64,000 nucleotides of DNA from Schistocephalus solidus (GCA_017591395.1 WEDG01002019.1:25066-89065), one strand, 5' to 3'. Positions 11,375-23,300 are shown, counted from the first letter of the stretch. The notes: generated by a model not told the origin, from the letters alone. Program-made: numbers and translations.

Positions 11375-12300
11375 CGTGACAGTTCGACCGTCGATTTCGA
11401 CGAGGTCCACCGTATGCTCCACACCAGGTGGTGCAGGGACGGTGACTTGCGCATGAATTAGTTTTAAGTTATAGTAGCCTTGCGCTGCAGCTACCGCACT
11501 CTCTCCTCCCCCACCTGAGCTCTGTGTCAAGACAGAGTCAAGAAGACCGGAGATGGCAGAGGGCGCAGGTGGCTGGCGCGACCGGAGACGCCCCTGGGGG
11601 TACCACCACACCTGACTTGGATCCCACGGAGTGGGAGTGCCATAAGGGCCACATTCAGAAGGAAACATTGCAGCCTGACTCTCAGTCCGCCAGTCATCCA
11701 CTCTACACAAAACCCACATTGGGTTGACAGCGCGGTCCAAGTTATCCCGTCAGTTGGCAACCTTCCAAGCCACGGCTTTTAGCGCACCGTGATAGTTTCA
11801 AGCGCATCAGATTGTTTATAGTGAGGAAAATACGCTGAGCTCTCGACCTCTCTCTCTCCCCCACCCCCACAATCAGACCACTGCCCAAGCCAGTCAGTTG
11901 TCTGAGGTGGGAGTGGGCGCATTGGCTGACGGGTCGGCGTACCCGTCTTCGTACGCCACAGCACGACCAGCCCAATAACGCACATACCAGGATTTACTTA
12001 CTCAGGGGATATAGAGGAGCCATCGCCATCTGACTCCCAGTCCACTGGTCAGCCACTCAACACACATAACACACACTGGGACGACGGCGTGGTCTGGTGT
12101 AAGCGTCAGATTGGCAGCCTTCTAAGCCACGGTTTCTAGGACACCGTGATTTTATCAGGTACATTATGATGATTGTGAGGGTGTTGTCTATGTATTAGTG
12201 TAGATAGTGTGCGCTGATGTGGCTTAGCCTTCGGTGGTTTACCGCAGGCTGTCGTTGAGGCGCATGTGTCCTAATAGGCCCATGTGGTGTGTAAATGTGC
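11375..12300 (-). repeat. Non-coding 3' tail of copy B
   Basis: Reverse complement matches 2730-3574 of copy A block by block, ending at the same base context (TGACAGTTCGACCGTCGATT on the plus strand at about 11378). No sustained frame; short frames here are shadows. Confidence 0.75.
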
Positions 12301-12301
12301 G

Positions 12302-13132
12302 TTAGCAGTGAGGGCAGTGGAGGCGGGCGCGGCAACTGTATGTCAGAGCCCCAGGCACTGGTTCAACAGCCTCCGTGCGATGGATTCGCAGGTGACCGTC
12401 CAGGCCGATGCGTGAGTTGAAGTTGCGGGCGCATTGTGGGCAGGAGATATCGGTAGAGGCTGGGGGGATATCATTCATGGTGGGGGTGGTAGTGGCGGTA
12501 AGAATGGCAGGAGCGGAGGGTGTGCATGATGTATCGGTGTTGTCGGCATTGCGGTGAATTCCGCTGTCATGGATGCGCATGTAACCGAATAGGCCCATGC
12601 GATGCGTGAATGCGCGAGGACAGTGTGGAGAGTCGAGGCGAAGATCTCTGCTGTTTTTTGGTGCTCCAGGGACTGGTTCACCAGTCTCTGTACGATGGAT
12701 TCGCAAGTGACCGATCAGGCCGATGCGTGAGGTGAATTTGCGGTTGCATTGAGGACAGTTTAGGAGAGAGTGCCCATCGCTGATGGTGGTGGTAGTGAAG
12801 GCGAAGGCGGTGGTGGTTGCGGTGGTAGGGGTAACAGGTGATGAGTAGAGGGATGTGGTCTCTATGATGGTGGGTGAAATGAAATTGATGCCAGGAGTGA
12901 GGGTGGGGGAGTCTGAAGGAGGGTTGGCCGAATTTGACGTAGAAGTTGGAATTGTTGCATTGTTGGTGCATTGCGTCCGAAGATGTCCAACCAGGCCGAT
13001 TCTCGCGCGGAAGATGCGTTCACAGCGTGGGCATGTTGGCAGGGCCTGGGTATCGGCAATGTTGGTCCGGGGGCACTGGGGACTTTCGTGCCGCTCTTTT
13101 GGCCTTGGCGGCGGTGAGCCGGTTGGCCTCAT
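12302..13132 (-). pseudogene. C2H2 zinc-finger array, copy B (276-codon open frame)
   Basis: The longest uninterrupted part of the element. Visible fingers are CPRCERIFRARIGLVGHL, CPQCNRKFTSRIGLIGHL, a degraded CPRAFTHRMGLFGYMRIH unit, and CPQCARNFNSRIGLDGHL. A last CPHC at the end stops before its helix. The linker RTETGEPVPGAP recurs after each RIGL finger. RT and fingers are in different frames here. Compared with copy A, a run of C residues is one base longer, whereas copy A has its own extra bases in nearby A and C runs. The ancestral element therefore most likely encoded RT and fingers in one frame. Confidence 0.75.
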
Positions 13133-15110
13133 AGATTGCTGAACCAGTCTTCACTGATCTTCTACATGCCGGTCTATCCTGGGCGAGGTCCTCCCAGGTC
13201 GCCGGGTTGATTTGCAGTTGCTTCAGCGATTTCTTCAAAGTGTCCTTGTAGCGTCCTTTTTGACCTCCCTGTCGGCGAGCACCCGTAGCGACATCTCCGT
13301 AGAAAAGACGTTTGGGTAGTCGCTCGTCGTCCATTCTTACCAGGTGGCCGCTCCATCGCAGTTGCACTTGCCTCAGGATGGCGTGGATGCTGAGGATTCC
13401 GGTCTGCTAAAGGACTTCCGTGTCCGGTATCCTCTCTTGCCATCTCAGCTTCAGTATTCTGCGGAGACAGCTGAGCTGAAAGTGATTCAGCTTCCTGGCT
13501 TGAATAGAGTGGACGGTCCAGGTCTCCGCTCCGTAAAGGAGTATCGTCAAGACGATGGCCGTGTACATCTTCAGTTTGGTGTTCAGGTGAATACCGAGGC
13601 AATTCCACACGGAGGCCTGCAGCCGACCGAAGGCCTGACTAGCTTTGGAGATCCGTTGGGCAACCTCGTCCTCGATTCTCGTGTTGCGTGACAGCGTGCT
13701 TCATAGATAAGCAAAGGGTTCCACGTTTTTGAGTTGAGGACCGTTGACATTGATTCGGGGAGCATTGTATTCCGCGCTGGGTGGCGGCTGGTGCATGACA
13801 ACCGTTTGGCTGTACTGATTGTTAATCAAAAATCGGCGCAGCCTGCGGCGAAGAGGTCCATACTCCTTTGCATGTCCTCCTCCGTCACGGTGTTAAGGGC
13901 ACAGTCGTCCACGAAGAGCAAGTAATGAACTGTACCAGTGGACACGCGCGTTGAAGCCGGCATATGCCGACTGTTGAGAAGGTTTCCGTCCGTTCTATAG
14001 GCGATGCGAATCCCAGGCTGTTCATCACGGTAGGCGTCCATCAACATAGCCGAGAACATGAGGCTGAACAGGGTGGGAGCCAACACGCAGCCCTGCTTCA
14101 CTCCGTTGGTCACTGCCAATGCTTCGGATACCGTCTCGTTGGCAGTGACGCGCACCGTCATCCCGCCATGAAGCTGACGCACCATGTGCGTGAACCGCTC
14201 AGGACAGCCGAATTTCTGCATGACTTTCCACAGTCCGCCGCGATTCACAGTGTCAAAGGCTTTCGTTAGATCCACGGATGTAGTGTATAGGTGAGTTCGA
14301 ATACCCTGGCACTTCTCTTGTAGCTGGCGGGCAGCAAAGATCCTGTCGGTTGTCCCGCGGTGTCGGTGGAAGGCACATTGGCTTTCCGGGACAGGCCCTG
14401 CTCTATGTGACCGTTCAGACGATTGAGAAGGATACGGCCGAAGATCTTCCCGGTGATGTTGAGCAACGAGATGCCTCTGTGATTATCAGAGTTGCCGGTT
14501 CCCCTTCCGTTTGTAAAGATGGACAGTGGTTGCGTCTTTGAAATCCTGAGGAACTAGTCCTTGGCACCACATCTCCTGGAAGCGTGTTTTGAGTTCTGCC
14601 ATCAGCCGGGGCCCACCGTGTTTGTAGACTTCCGGTGGGATTGCGTCGGATCCCGGTGCTTTACCGCTAGAAATCTGCTGCACGGCCCGGATGGTTTCTG
14701 GTAAGGAAGGCGGCAGATCCAGTTAATTCTTGGTGTCCACTTGAGAGAGCCGGTCAATGGCAGAATCGGAGATGGCTGATGAGCAATTAAGGACACTTCT
14801 GAAGTGCTCGGCCCTGCGCTTAAGAATTTGCCATTTCTCTATCAGCAGTGTTGTGCTGTCAGAGCTGAGCAGCGGTGCAATCCCCTTGATAGACGGGCCG
14901 TAGATGGACTTGATGGCTTTGAAAATGTTTTTCATTTCATTGCGGTCCACATACCCCTGGATTTCCTCAACATAACGGATCATCCAGGCATCCTGCATCT
15001 CCCGCAGCCGTTGCTGTACAAGGCACCGGCATCTAAAGAAGGCTGCATTGGTGGCGTCAGTCCGAAGGTTCATCTAGGCTTTGCGTAGTCCATTCATCTC
15101 CGCGAGTAAG
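13130..15110 (-). pseudogene. Reverse transcriptase region, copy B
   Basis: RT motifs in order: AFFRCRCLVQQRLREMQDAW linker (about 15040-14985), SGKAPGSDAIPPEVYKHGG (about 14675-14620), LTKAFDTVNRGGLWKVM (about 14270-14220), TNGVKQGCVLAPTLFSLMFS (about 14110-14055), and FVDD (13904-13915) where copy A has FADD. The distal domain with [10 protein letters not shown] and [18 protein letters not shown] follows. At least four frame changes are needed. The FVDD variant still keeps both catalytic aspartates. Confidence 0.85.
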
Positions 15111-15699
15111 TTTCTGATGTCGGCGTCATTTTCGTCAAACCAGTCAAACCAGAAGAAGGAGGCTGTTGTCGTTACAGCTAAGGTGACCGTGGGGACCCAG
15201 CACTCCCTGCCATGCAGTGTGGTCCGTCCCAACGTGGGCGTTGAAGTCACCAAGGACAATTAAATGTCCTCTTTCGGCCCGGTCGCCAGCAGAACGTGCA
15301 AATACTCGTAGAATTCGTCCTTCGCCACATCAGAGCTCTTCATTGGGGGAGCGTAGGCGCTGATGATGGTGGCGAACTGGTCTCCCCGAAGAGGCAGGCG
15401 GAGGCTCATCAGGCGATCATTGATACCCTGCGGCAGACAGGGCAGACGTCCCATGATTTCGCTCCGGATGGCAAAGGCAATACCAGCGTCGCGTCGCTCC
15501 AGAAGAAGGTGTAGTCAGTACCCACCTCCTCCAGCTGACCCTGCTCAGAGAATCGGGTCTCGCTGAGAGCAGCAATGTCCGCCTTGTAGCGCGCCAGTTC
15601 CCGAGCGACTAGCACCGTCCTCCGTTCTGGCCGGTTGCCCCTAGGATTTTCTAAAAGGGAACTAACATTGTAGGCTGCTAGTGTGAGTGGACTCACCAA
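15110..15699 (-). pseudogene. APE-type endonuclease, N-terminal half, copy B
   Basis: Translation from 15699 begins VSPLTLAAYNVSSLL and contains DIAALSETRFSEQGQL. The Glu of LSETR is the metal-binding catalytic Glu of exonuclease-endonuclease-phosphatase (EEP) fold endonucleases. After a frame change, [23 protein letters not shown] follows (15410-15340). Then the DFNAxVG-type block is read near 15250-15230 as [11 protein letters not shown] in the shifted frame. The C-terminal part with the expected catalytic SDH motif is missing. Around 15160-15140 the text jumps straight to DENDADIRNLLAEMNGLRKA, which normally precedes RT. This is an internal deletion. Confidence 0.7.
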
Positions 15700-16080
15700 G
15701 ACGGCTGTCGAATTCCACTATGGGTCACGGTTTTGTTTTAGTGGGAGAACGACCCGAGTTAATCTGGGCCGTCTACGGGGTTGCTGTCGCCCCTACCGTA
15801 GGGCTTTTTGAGAGGGGCGGAGGTGGGAAGTTCGGGAGTCAGTCATACCGGGTGTGGAGGCACACACAACACTGGAGACCCTCACCTGGTTTAGCCTGCC
15901 GGTCACGACGTTTGCCCGGGGTATGGCCGCTGGGAAGAACCGAACTTCGAGGAGCCATAGGTGAGAGTTGGGTACCAGTTAGAGGCGGCCACAGGAGCAT
16001 TAACCACCTGTACGAGACAAATGGAGCGACCAAATGCTATCTGTGTGGTGCTACATCTAAATAGTACCCCTGCACCCCTT
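15700..16080 (-). other. Possible 5' leader of copy B
   Basis: GC-rich sequence immediately upstream of the endonuclease start, without recognisable protein motifs on either strand. Placement as a leader is inferred only from position. Confidence 0.35.
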
Positions 16081-16789
16081 TGCACGTACACGCCAGTGGT
16101 AATCTGATTCTTGGCCAATCTCGGCTGTCTAAACCGGCCAATCATCTACAAGGCTGACTCACGCATGATCTCGCTCAAGGCGCTGTGACGAACCTGCTGT
16201 ATCACATTCGGACGCCGCTCCCGTGGCTCCAAATGTGTCCTCGTCCGGCTGCCAACTTCTTCCCACCTCGTCTACAATAGTTCTGCACAGAATAACGTAT
16301 CTTACCAACTGGCATCCCACTTATTCTCTTCTACTATGGAACCGGAACATAAGGTTATGTCAGCTAGCGTCTCCCTGAGAACTCAAGCTGCTGCGATATT
16401 AGTGACCTCACGCAACTTGTAGATATGACTGAGCTCAAGCATCACGAATTTTCCCTCTCGATTTCGAATAAATTTTCCCGCGTCTGTTGATCTGACCACG
16501 ATATAGAGAATTTACTCGCCGGATCCTCTCGTGAAGCGAGATACAGGTCATTAAACGAGCTTAGCCCATCGAGTCGAAGGCCATGGTTTTGTTAAAATTC
16601 TGGAAAGCAGCCCATCCATCTGTGGCTGTCGTGAATACACGGGTTACCGAGTGAGATAATATGCAAACAAAAGTGGTTTGTTTGTTCGGGAAGGTTGGAT
16701 TGCTCCAGGGAGCTCTGGCTTGCGTGGGTTTACTAGACAATTTTGTGCATGCGTATATAATCGAAAAGAAACCTGTTGTGTCTGAGCGT
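16081..16789. other. No gene recognised
   Basis: No conserved motif or repeat was seen on either strand. Confidence 0.4.
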
Positions 16790-18420
16790 TATGAAGCAAC
16801 TTGGAAAGGTGAGACGTGTTTTAAAGGTGTAGGCTGGAGCCCCAGACACTGATCTCTGGTTGCAGTACTATGAATTTGCACATAGACAATCATTCTGGCA
16901 CGCGATTCGAAAACCCGCTCAGAATGGGGAGAGGTTGGAACTGCGTCCACATTGCCGGTGAAGTGGCGATGGCGGTATTCGGAGGAGGGTCCACTTTGGT
17001 GATGGTAGAGGCGGAACTGGAAGCTCAAGTGGGAGGCGGTCTGATCCTCTCGACATTTCATTGGAGTCCGGAGATGTCCATCGAGGCTAATTTGTGCTCT
17101 ACGTCCCCGTTACTTAAGTGGGTACAAGGGAAGGGCTTGAACATGCGCATCGTTTATCCGCAACAATTGAGTCTCGCAAGCCACTTGTTCTGTCTTGGCT
17201 GCCGCTAGCATGCGAGTTCTTTCCAGATCTCAAGATTAATTTACAGACATGTTTGAATGATATCTTCAGGATGTCCTTTTCTCTACAATTTTGTCTGCTC
17301 TGTCCGCGAACACCCGTATGCACACTGCCATAAAATACTCGGTTGGGCAGGCGCTTGCCATCAGACCCCACGAGCGGTTCGATCCATCGCTGTAGCATCT
17401 GCTTCGACCTGGTGCAGATGCGGAGAAATTCAGTTCTTTTCAGAACCTCGGTGTTGGGGATCATTTGCTGCTTTCTCTTCCTTCTTACTCTCAAATAGGC
17501 AACCAAATGGAAAGTGGTTCAGGTTTCATGCTAGGTTTTTATGGACTGTCTATGTCGCCGTCCCGCGCAGAGGCGTAGCCAAAACAACAGTCCTGTATAT
17601 CCTCAGTTACGTTTTGAGGTGGCTGCCGTGGGGATTGCAAACGAAACCTTCAGACCTACCAAGTGCCTGGTTATGGTTGGAGATTCAGTTGGCGATTCGG
17701 ATCTTCATAGAGATGGTGCTCCCTAGGTACACGAGTATATCAACTGATATGAGACGGGTGTCCTGTAGATCAATGCTGCGTTCCTTGCAATCCTCATTTG
17801 GCCCTGATTGGTTACCGATCACTATCTTCTCACTTCAGAAGGCTGATCCATAATTTGTGCAACCAGACTCAAAGATGGTAACTCTCCGTAGAATGTACGC
17901 TCCTATCGCGGCGTTTAGATGGCAGTAATTCAAGATAACGGTCCCTAGAACTCTTATAGATGCCTACGTACGTGGAACCCTGAACATTTGTTCGTCAGTT
18001 CGGTAGATGACGTTGATTTCCGACCGCTCATAACGATAGGCGTCCATCAGCATGGCAGAGAACATGAGGCTGAAGTGGATGGGAGCTAGCACAGACCCTT
18101 GCTTCACTCCGTTTGTCACCTCAACTTCTCCGGAGACTTTTCCCCTATCTGTTATGCGCACCATCGTCCCGTCACGTAAGAGCTTCACGCAGTGTTTCCA
18201 GACTCTGCATTGTTTGCTGAAGGAGTCCCTTCTCCGGATGCTTGTTCGGCCAATGGAATGGTAATCGGCTAAATATATTACTAGAAGCACTGAGAAGCAT
18301 GGCCTCGCAATGATCTTCACCGATTTTAAGTTCTCCTTCGCGTAGGTGCAGATGAGTGCCCATACTATGGGCCACGCGAGGGATGTGATAGACCAAAATG
18401 AGCGTCAATTAAGGCTCGAT
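16790..18420 (-). pseudogene. Highly decayed third copy of the RT + zinc-finger element
   Basis: On the minus strand, NGVKQGSVLAPIHFSLMFSA (about 18120-18060) and YRTDEQ match the family RT. NTEVLKRTEFL followed by KRLPNRVFYGSV (17460-17300) matches [11 protein letters not shown] and RLPKRLFYGDV. SERVFESRARM with IHSTATRDQCLG (about 16950-16830) matches a finger and its RTETGEPVPG linker. The domain order agrees with copies A and B. The text has many stops and an unreadable stretch near 17500-17960. Confidence 0.65.
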
Positions 18421-18539
18421 GCGTGTAAACCAGATTACGTAGAGTCCGCGCATTCCATAACAAATTCCATGTGCTGGCCCGTCTAGGTGCAGGCTCAAGC
18501 TATGCCATTCACTTGCGCTCAATCACAACATTTAACAGC

Positions 18540-19480
18540 TGACTGGCTCGGACAGTAGTTTGTCGCCAGAGAATGGGAAGAGGGAGAGAGTGTGAGGCCG
18601 ACTCTGGGGGAACCAGCCCCTTGGCATTTCAGCGCATTTCTCACTTTAAACAAGCTGGTGGGTTTGAAACCTATCAGGGTGAGCTATAAGTCGTGCCCTG
18701 GAAGGTTTCCAACTTAAGAGATAAGTTGGTCTGTGGCATTCCATTCTAACGGTTGCTAGCGTAGCCGCTGACTCATGTTACCTTCGCCCGCCAAACCTTG
18801 CGTACTTGCGCGTTACAACCTCCACCCATGTGTGTGACTAGATTTCCGGCTGGCGACGCGATCGATATTTCACTCTTCATCAACTGGTCGCAGCCGACCA
18901 CGTTTTGCGTCTGGGTGAACAATAAAAACGGCTGACAGGACTGGCAACAGCGCTTGCCGGAAGAGTCAGCTTGTGGCAACTGCTATCAGAGCTTCTTCTA
19001 TGCTCTTTCTCTCAGTAAAAACTATTCCAGCCCAATTCATTTTCCCTGACTTCTGATTTGGGTACCTCCTTGTTGTCGATAATCGGGAATTCCCGTCAGT
19101 GTCCCATCCTACTCCTACAAGTCCCCTGAGAATGAAGTATGAGGTTGTAATAACGTCTTTTTGACGTGCTCGTTATGGCACTCCCAATCAGCTGGGATCC
19201 GAGCAGCCTTTTCACCTTGTTCTGTGAAAACTAGGTCAATTGCATGCTGTTCAGGTAGTGTATGATCTGCTAGGCGGCTTGTTTAGCCCTCTCAGCCACT
19301 ACTTCCGATCCCATATCCGGTCTTTTTTTGCGTCCGTATTGTCAGTGAGTTGGATGGGTGAGGGAGGAGAGAATGCGACAGATGCTGCGCAAGTCTGCTA
19401 TCAATTTAAACTAATTTACGCGCAACTCACCGTTCTGTGCCGCCATGCTGCGGGGCACGCGACGGACATCGCCGTTGACG
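18540..19480 (+). repeat. Tail-only copy of the RT/zinc-finger element, split by an LTR
   Basis: 18540-18745 matches the first half of the copy A tail (GACTGGCTCGGACAGTAG, then GTTTGAAACCTATCAGGGTG). 19155-19480 matches the second half (TTATGGCACTCCCA with GGGATCCGAG, later AATTTACGCGCAACTCACCG). The intervening ~400 bp is the LTR-like repeat. No RT or finger sequence lies upstream in this orientation, so this is a 5'-truncated insertion or an independently mobile tail unit. Confidence 0.6.
18748..19085 (+). repeat. Solo LTR-like repeat, copy 3, nested in a retroelement tail
   Basis: Shares CCTTCGCCCGCCAAACCTTG, GCGATCGATATTTCACTCTTC and TTCCCTGACTTCTGATTTGGG with the copy at 5408-5845. It interrupts the tail-only copy at 18540-19480, so it arrived later. 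Borders are estimated from where similarity to the tail stops and resumes. Confidence 0.5.
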
Positions 19481-19489
19481 ACATTTGCA

Positions 19490-21765
19490 GAGTTTTATCA
19501 CTGAAGAGTTTCGGGATTTGTCTTTTTTGTCACATTGCCTGGAACAGTGAGATCAGCCTCCCCATGAGTTGGAGACCACCATATTCATACATTTCAGAAA
19601 AATTAGCTCAGCACCCCGAGTTTTTCTACCGGAAAACTCTTGTACCACCTTAATTGTCTTCTGTAAGGAATGCGAAAGCTCCTTGGGATTATTGGTTTCG
19701 ACTTCAGTAGGCTTGTTAATGGCGTTTGAGGACGCCCCTGCGCTTTAAGATGTCTGACTTCTCCAGTGGTAGGATTGCATAGTCCTGGTTGAGCATTGAA
19801 ACAGTCCCTTTGGCCTGTGAGACAGAGACTAATTTATTGACCGCCAAGGAGTTCTTTATTTTGTTGCATTCAGTGTAGTTAGGATTTCTTCAGCCAGTCA
19901 TGTTTTACCCTCCTACAGCCTCTATAACAGTAAGCTTCAGCATCAGAGGAATACAACCTTATTTGTGCCGGTTTCGTTGTTGACACAGGTCGTGTTTTGA
20001 CTATTCTACTCAAAGACCAAATGTCATTGATAATAACCGGCCAAAAGCGACAAAGCGATTCGACTTAGCCTGGACCGTTTGAGGGAGGATGCGTAGCCCT
20101 CGCCGCAGAACATAAATCTTCCTGTTCTTACTGATATTAATGGGTAGGGTGATTGTTCCAGAAATGGTTTATGCCTGAGACATAACCTAAACATGGGTTC
20201 CGCCTTCATACATGGATACATAGCGACAGGTTGCACATGCGAAGAGTGAAAGTTGTAGAGGTGACTGAAAAAATGACTAAATGTGAAATGAAGTGGTCCG
20301 TCTACACATGCAAAGTATGACGGACTAGGCTAACATATTATAACCGCGAAAATGTAGAAGGTTATCGAAGAAATTTTCGCCATACCCCAGCGATAGACCA
20401 AGAAAAATTGTCCAGGATAACAGTTCACCGATTCATCAAGCATATTCTATCAAAGCATTCAGAACAGGTAGCAGCACCTTATGACTAACCTAGCCCGGTC
20501 GGTCTCTGGGTCCCACTGAATAAGCCATGAATCCGAAGTTTCTAGAACTTTAATTCCCTCCTGTCTCATAAAGTTTAGTCGACGTCCCCTACTTACACGC
20601 AGACCATCCCTCAGACTGTAATACGTGTGTTAAAAGCACTCAGTACTGTAAACGCTGCGCGCGGTGAACATTAAAATACCTGTTTTCTGGGGAAAGGTAA
20701 ATTCTACCACTTTTAGGTAAAACTCTGTGCTTGTTTATCGCCCACGCTGACTCAATAATCAGTGGGGAAATTTTACTTGAGCAAACTGATTACCATACTT
20801 TAATCTGGATATGTGCTGGTCAGTTGCTCAGTTGGCCGACCTATAAATGGCACGCAAGAGGCTATGAAAAAAACAAAAAGAACCATTTTTAATGTTTTTA
20901 AACTTGACCAAAAAATAAGCTTAGATAAGCTCTCACAGTTGACAGTGGAGCAGCCGGAGTCTAGAATCACTCCGAGCAAGCTTTGATCTACGCATGCATG
21001 CAATTCGGTGGGTAAACCTGCGGCAATCGAAGGCAGATTATTAACACTTACAGTCCAGGTGCGACTGGGCCACGAATTATTGCAAGTTGCTGCCCACACC
21101 TAAGAAACGGGCCATGAGTTCAACTTCGCAGCCATCAAGATAATCGCCAACGTAGGAAACAAGACGAGCCGAGGATTTACTAAAGCCTGCTTGACGAATG
21201 GGAGCCCAATCAATCGATGGTATTGATTTGGCGCCTTCGTGTAGAGCCCTGCGCAGTCACGTCCAGAATTGCGTCAGTGATCATTGGTTGGTTTGTATCC
21301 CTATAAGTGTCGCCTTTTTGTTGCTGCTGCTTTCTCTGACGATGGACTCCTGCAGGAGTTTGAAAGCTCAGAATAATAAACAAATTGTTCCAGTGGTCGA
21401 ACTGACTTCGTCTTTGCTCATACATATTCCTGTGTACTAACTTGAACACTATCCAAAACCCCCAACCCTAAGGCTCAACCCTCTTAAACCTAACATAAAT
21501 ATCCCCTAGAATTTAGAAAAAGACCGCCTGTAACATGGGAAACGTATAACCCACCATAAGAGACAATCACATACAAGGGTGGGGGAGGTAAGGTACAAGA
21601 TTGTGGTGGCCTAAAAACCAAAGTGTTTAGGAAAGCAGCAAATATGACACAAGCAATGCTTTTCAACAACACCTTCCCAATCAGTCACAAATGCAGTTGC
21701 GTAAGGTCTCTACCTGAGCATTCTGAGACAAATTGCAATGAACCAGAAGACAGGGTTGCTGAATT
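19490..21765. other. No gene recognised
   Basis: No recognisable coding motif. A CCTAA-rich stretch lies near 21455-21500. Confidence 0.4.
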
Positions 21766-21769
21766 ACAC

Positions 21770-22420
21770 TATCTTTGACAGGTGCTCAGAGCAAATGGTT
21801 ACCTGCGCAACTTCGTCAACCAGTGCATGGCCAAATGAGACGAGAGATCAACGCAACCGGCCGCAAATTTTGGCGAGCGGTCCCGGACGAGAAGAACGTC
21901 TCAGAGGCCGGCAGCTGCCTTCTCACATTACTTGGAGTTAGAGTTGCACACAGATCGGAGACAAATAGTAGGCACTAGGTCAGAAGTCCGAAAGACCCAC
22001 TGTCACGACAGGAAACGGCTGGAGTCGTTTACCAGATCTGGTGCAGTTTCGAACAAAGCAACTACGTCGGGGAGACTGGGAGATTACTCTGGATGTGAAT
22101 GGTTGAACCTACAACAGCAATGAGGGGTCCTTTTATTAGCTCTCAAACCGCACCTGATTTGAGTAGACCTGGCTACATCTGCAATCATAATGAGGCCAAA
22201 ATTCTCCCAAGAGGTTACAACCACACGGGTCACGAGCTGCTTGACTCACGGTTCTCAGGTCCGCTGTCGATTAACTGGAACAATGACGCCCCACTTCCAT
22301 ATGCTTTACCAATGCATAAGAGTCCTGCCGTAAGTGCGTGAACGACCATCAATTCTAGTGAGAGCAGACCCAAATGCAGAGTCCCTATCACGACAAGAAT
22401 CGAGAAACGATGAAATCACG
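21770..22420 (+). pseudogene. Penelope-like element (PLE) fragment: linker and GIY-YIG endonuclease
   Basis: The linker reads VLRANGYLRNFVNQCMAK (about 21785-21835), the NGYP..F motif that follows the RT of PLEs. After frame changes comes GVVYQIWCSFEQSNYVGETG (about 22025-22080), matching the GIY-YIG core with YVGETG. Downstream pieces resemble the end of the endonuclease but are broken by stops. The RT is absent. PLEs use this endonuclease to nick target DNA. Confidence 0.7.
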
Positions 22421-22443
22421 GCAATTAACATCTCGGATGTGGA

Positions 22444-22700
22444 CTAACGAGCAATCGTCGCATCAATTCGACCTCCAGCAGTAAACAACGCCACTGTTAA
22501 CAATCGTAAATATATGATCTCGTGGCAACTGCATCCTATGAATACTACTTTCCCTGTGCCTCCGGCACCATTTTCTGCGACAGTCTCTGATGGCTGTTTC
22601 GAGTGAGAAACTGCAAAGTCTCCTCCTCCTCCTCCTTCTCCTCCTCCTCCTCCTCCTCCTCCTCCTCCTCCTTCACAGCGTAAAATTTGCACCAGAATTT
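22444..22700. repeat. (TCC)n microsatellite and flanks
   Basis: A TCC/CTC trinucleotide run occupies about 22619-22673, with one CTT interruption. The poly-Gly reading on the minus strand is a by-product of the repeat, not a gene. Confidence 0.85.
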
Positions 22701-23300
22701 TCTTTACAATGGACACACTCTACGTTGCACGATAATTAAGATATGCAGTCTGACATAAGACTCCATAATTTGATTTCTGACTAAAATCGTTTCGGAATCC
22801 ACCGTGCAAAGCAGAGCTCCAGCAGCTGCAGAACACGCTTCGATGAGTAGTATAGAATAGATGGGCGAGAATGAACATCGAGATCGATCTAGTTTCACCC
22901 TTACTTAAACAGGCAGATATGTGTTCACGTACCCTCTTTTCCAGGCGCCTCGTTGTACGGCCAATGGATCCCGCTCCACAGGAGCAAGTGGACGAGTAAG
23001 TACACATATGCGGTCTTCAACGGGCGTCGTTCTTTACTTCTCACACGTAGGAGGGGGGAATTCGAAAAGAATACCCGGAGGTTCGCCGCGGGAAAAGCGC
23101 TGGTGATGGCTGTCTTTAGGCGTCGTCTTAGTAGTTCGCCTGTTGCATCCCCTATGAAGGGTAGTCTTATGAACATGTCTTTCTTTTCTGCATTTAAGGT
23201 GGTAGGCTTTGCGGTGCACTCCCTAATATTTCGGAGGATGAATCTATCTGGGTATCCGTTTTCCCGAAGCATGCTCTGCAGCTGCTGGAGCTCTGCTTAG
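22700..23300 (-). pseudogene. PLE fragment: linker and truncated GIY-YIG endonuclease
   Basis: Minus strand from 23300: LRENGYPDRFILRNIRECTA (NGYP linker), then KKDMFIRLPFIGDATGELL. The endonuclease core CSCGAGSIGRTTRRLEKRVR follows near 22975-22915, where PLEs have YIGxTxRxLxxR. The next frame holds KRVREHISACLSKGETRSIS. After AHL the normal endonuclease text stops at about 22845. It runs into an inverted copy of the linker start. Close relative of the plus-strand copy at 29286-29910. Confidence 0.8.

Larger units (their letters stand above)
11375..16080 (-). mobile_element. RTE-like retrotransposon with C2H2 zinc fingers, copy B
   Basis: Minus-strand copy of the element at 1-3574, here with the endonuclease start. 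In transcription order: a possible 5' leader (16080-15700), the apurinic-type endonuclease (APE) N-terminal half (15699-15160), RT (about 15110-13130), zinc fingers (13132-12302) and tail (12300-11375). Copies A and B share most motifs with scattered substitutions. Independent single-base insertions in homopolymers break each. The leader boundary is a guess, because copy A does not reach it. Confidence 0.85.

Noticed and set aside
12855..13142. Plus-strand frames over copy B zinc fingers
   Set aside because: Shadows of the minus-strand finger array, which has clear Cys/His spacing.
17257..17853. 198-codon plus-strand frame
   Set aside because: Opposite strand of the decayed RT/zinc-finger copy at 16790-18420. 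It has no motif of its own, so it is a shadow.
22444..22716. Poly-Gly protein on the minus strand
   Set aside because: Produced by translating the (TCC)n microsatellite; no other coding evidence.
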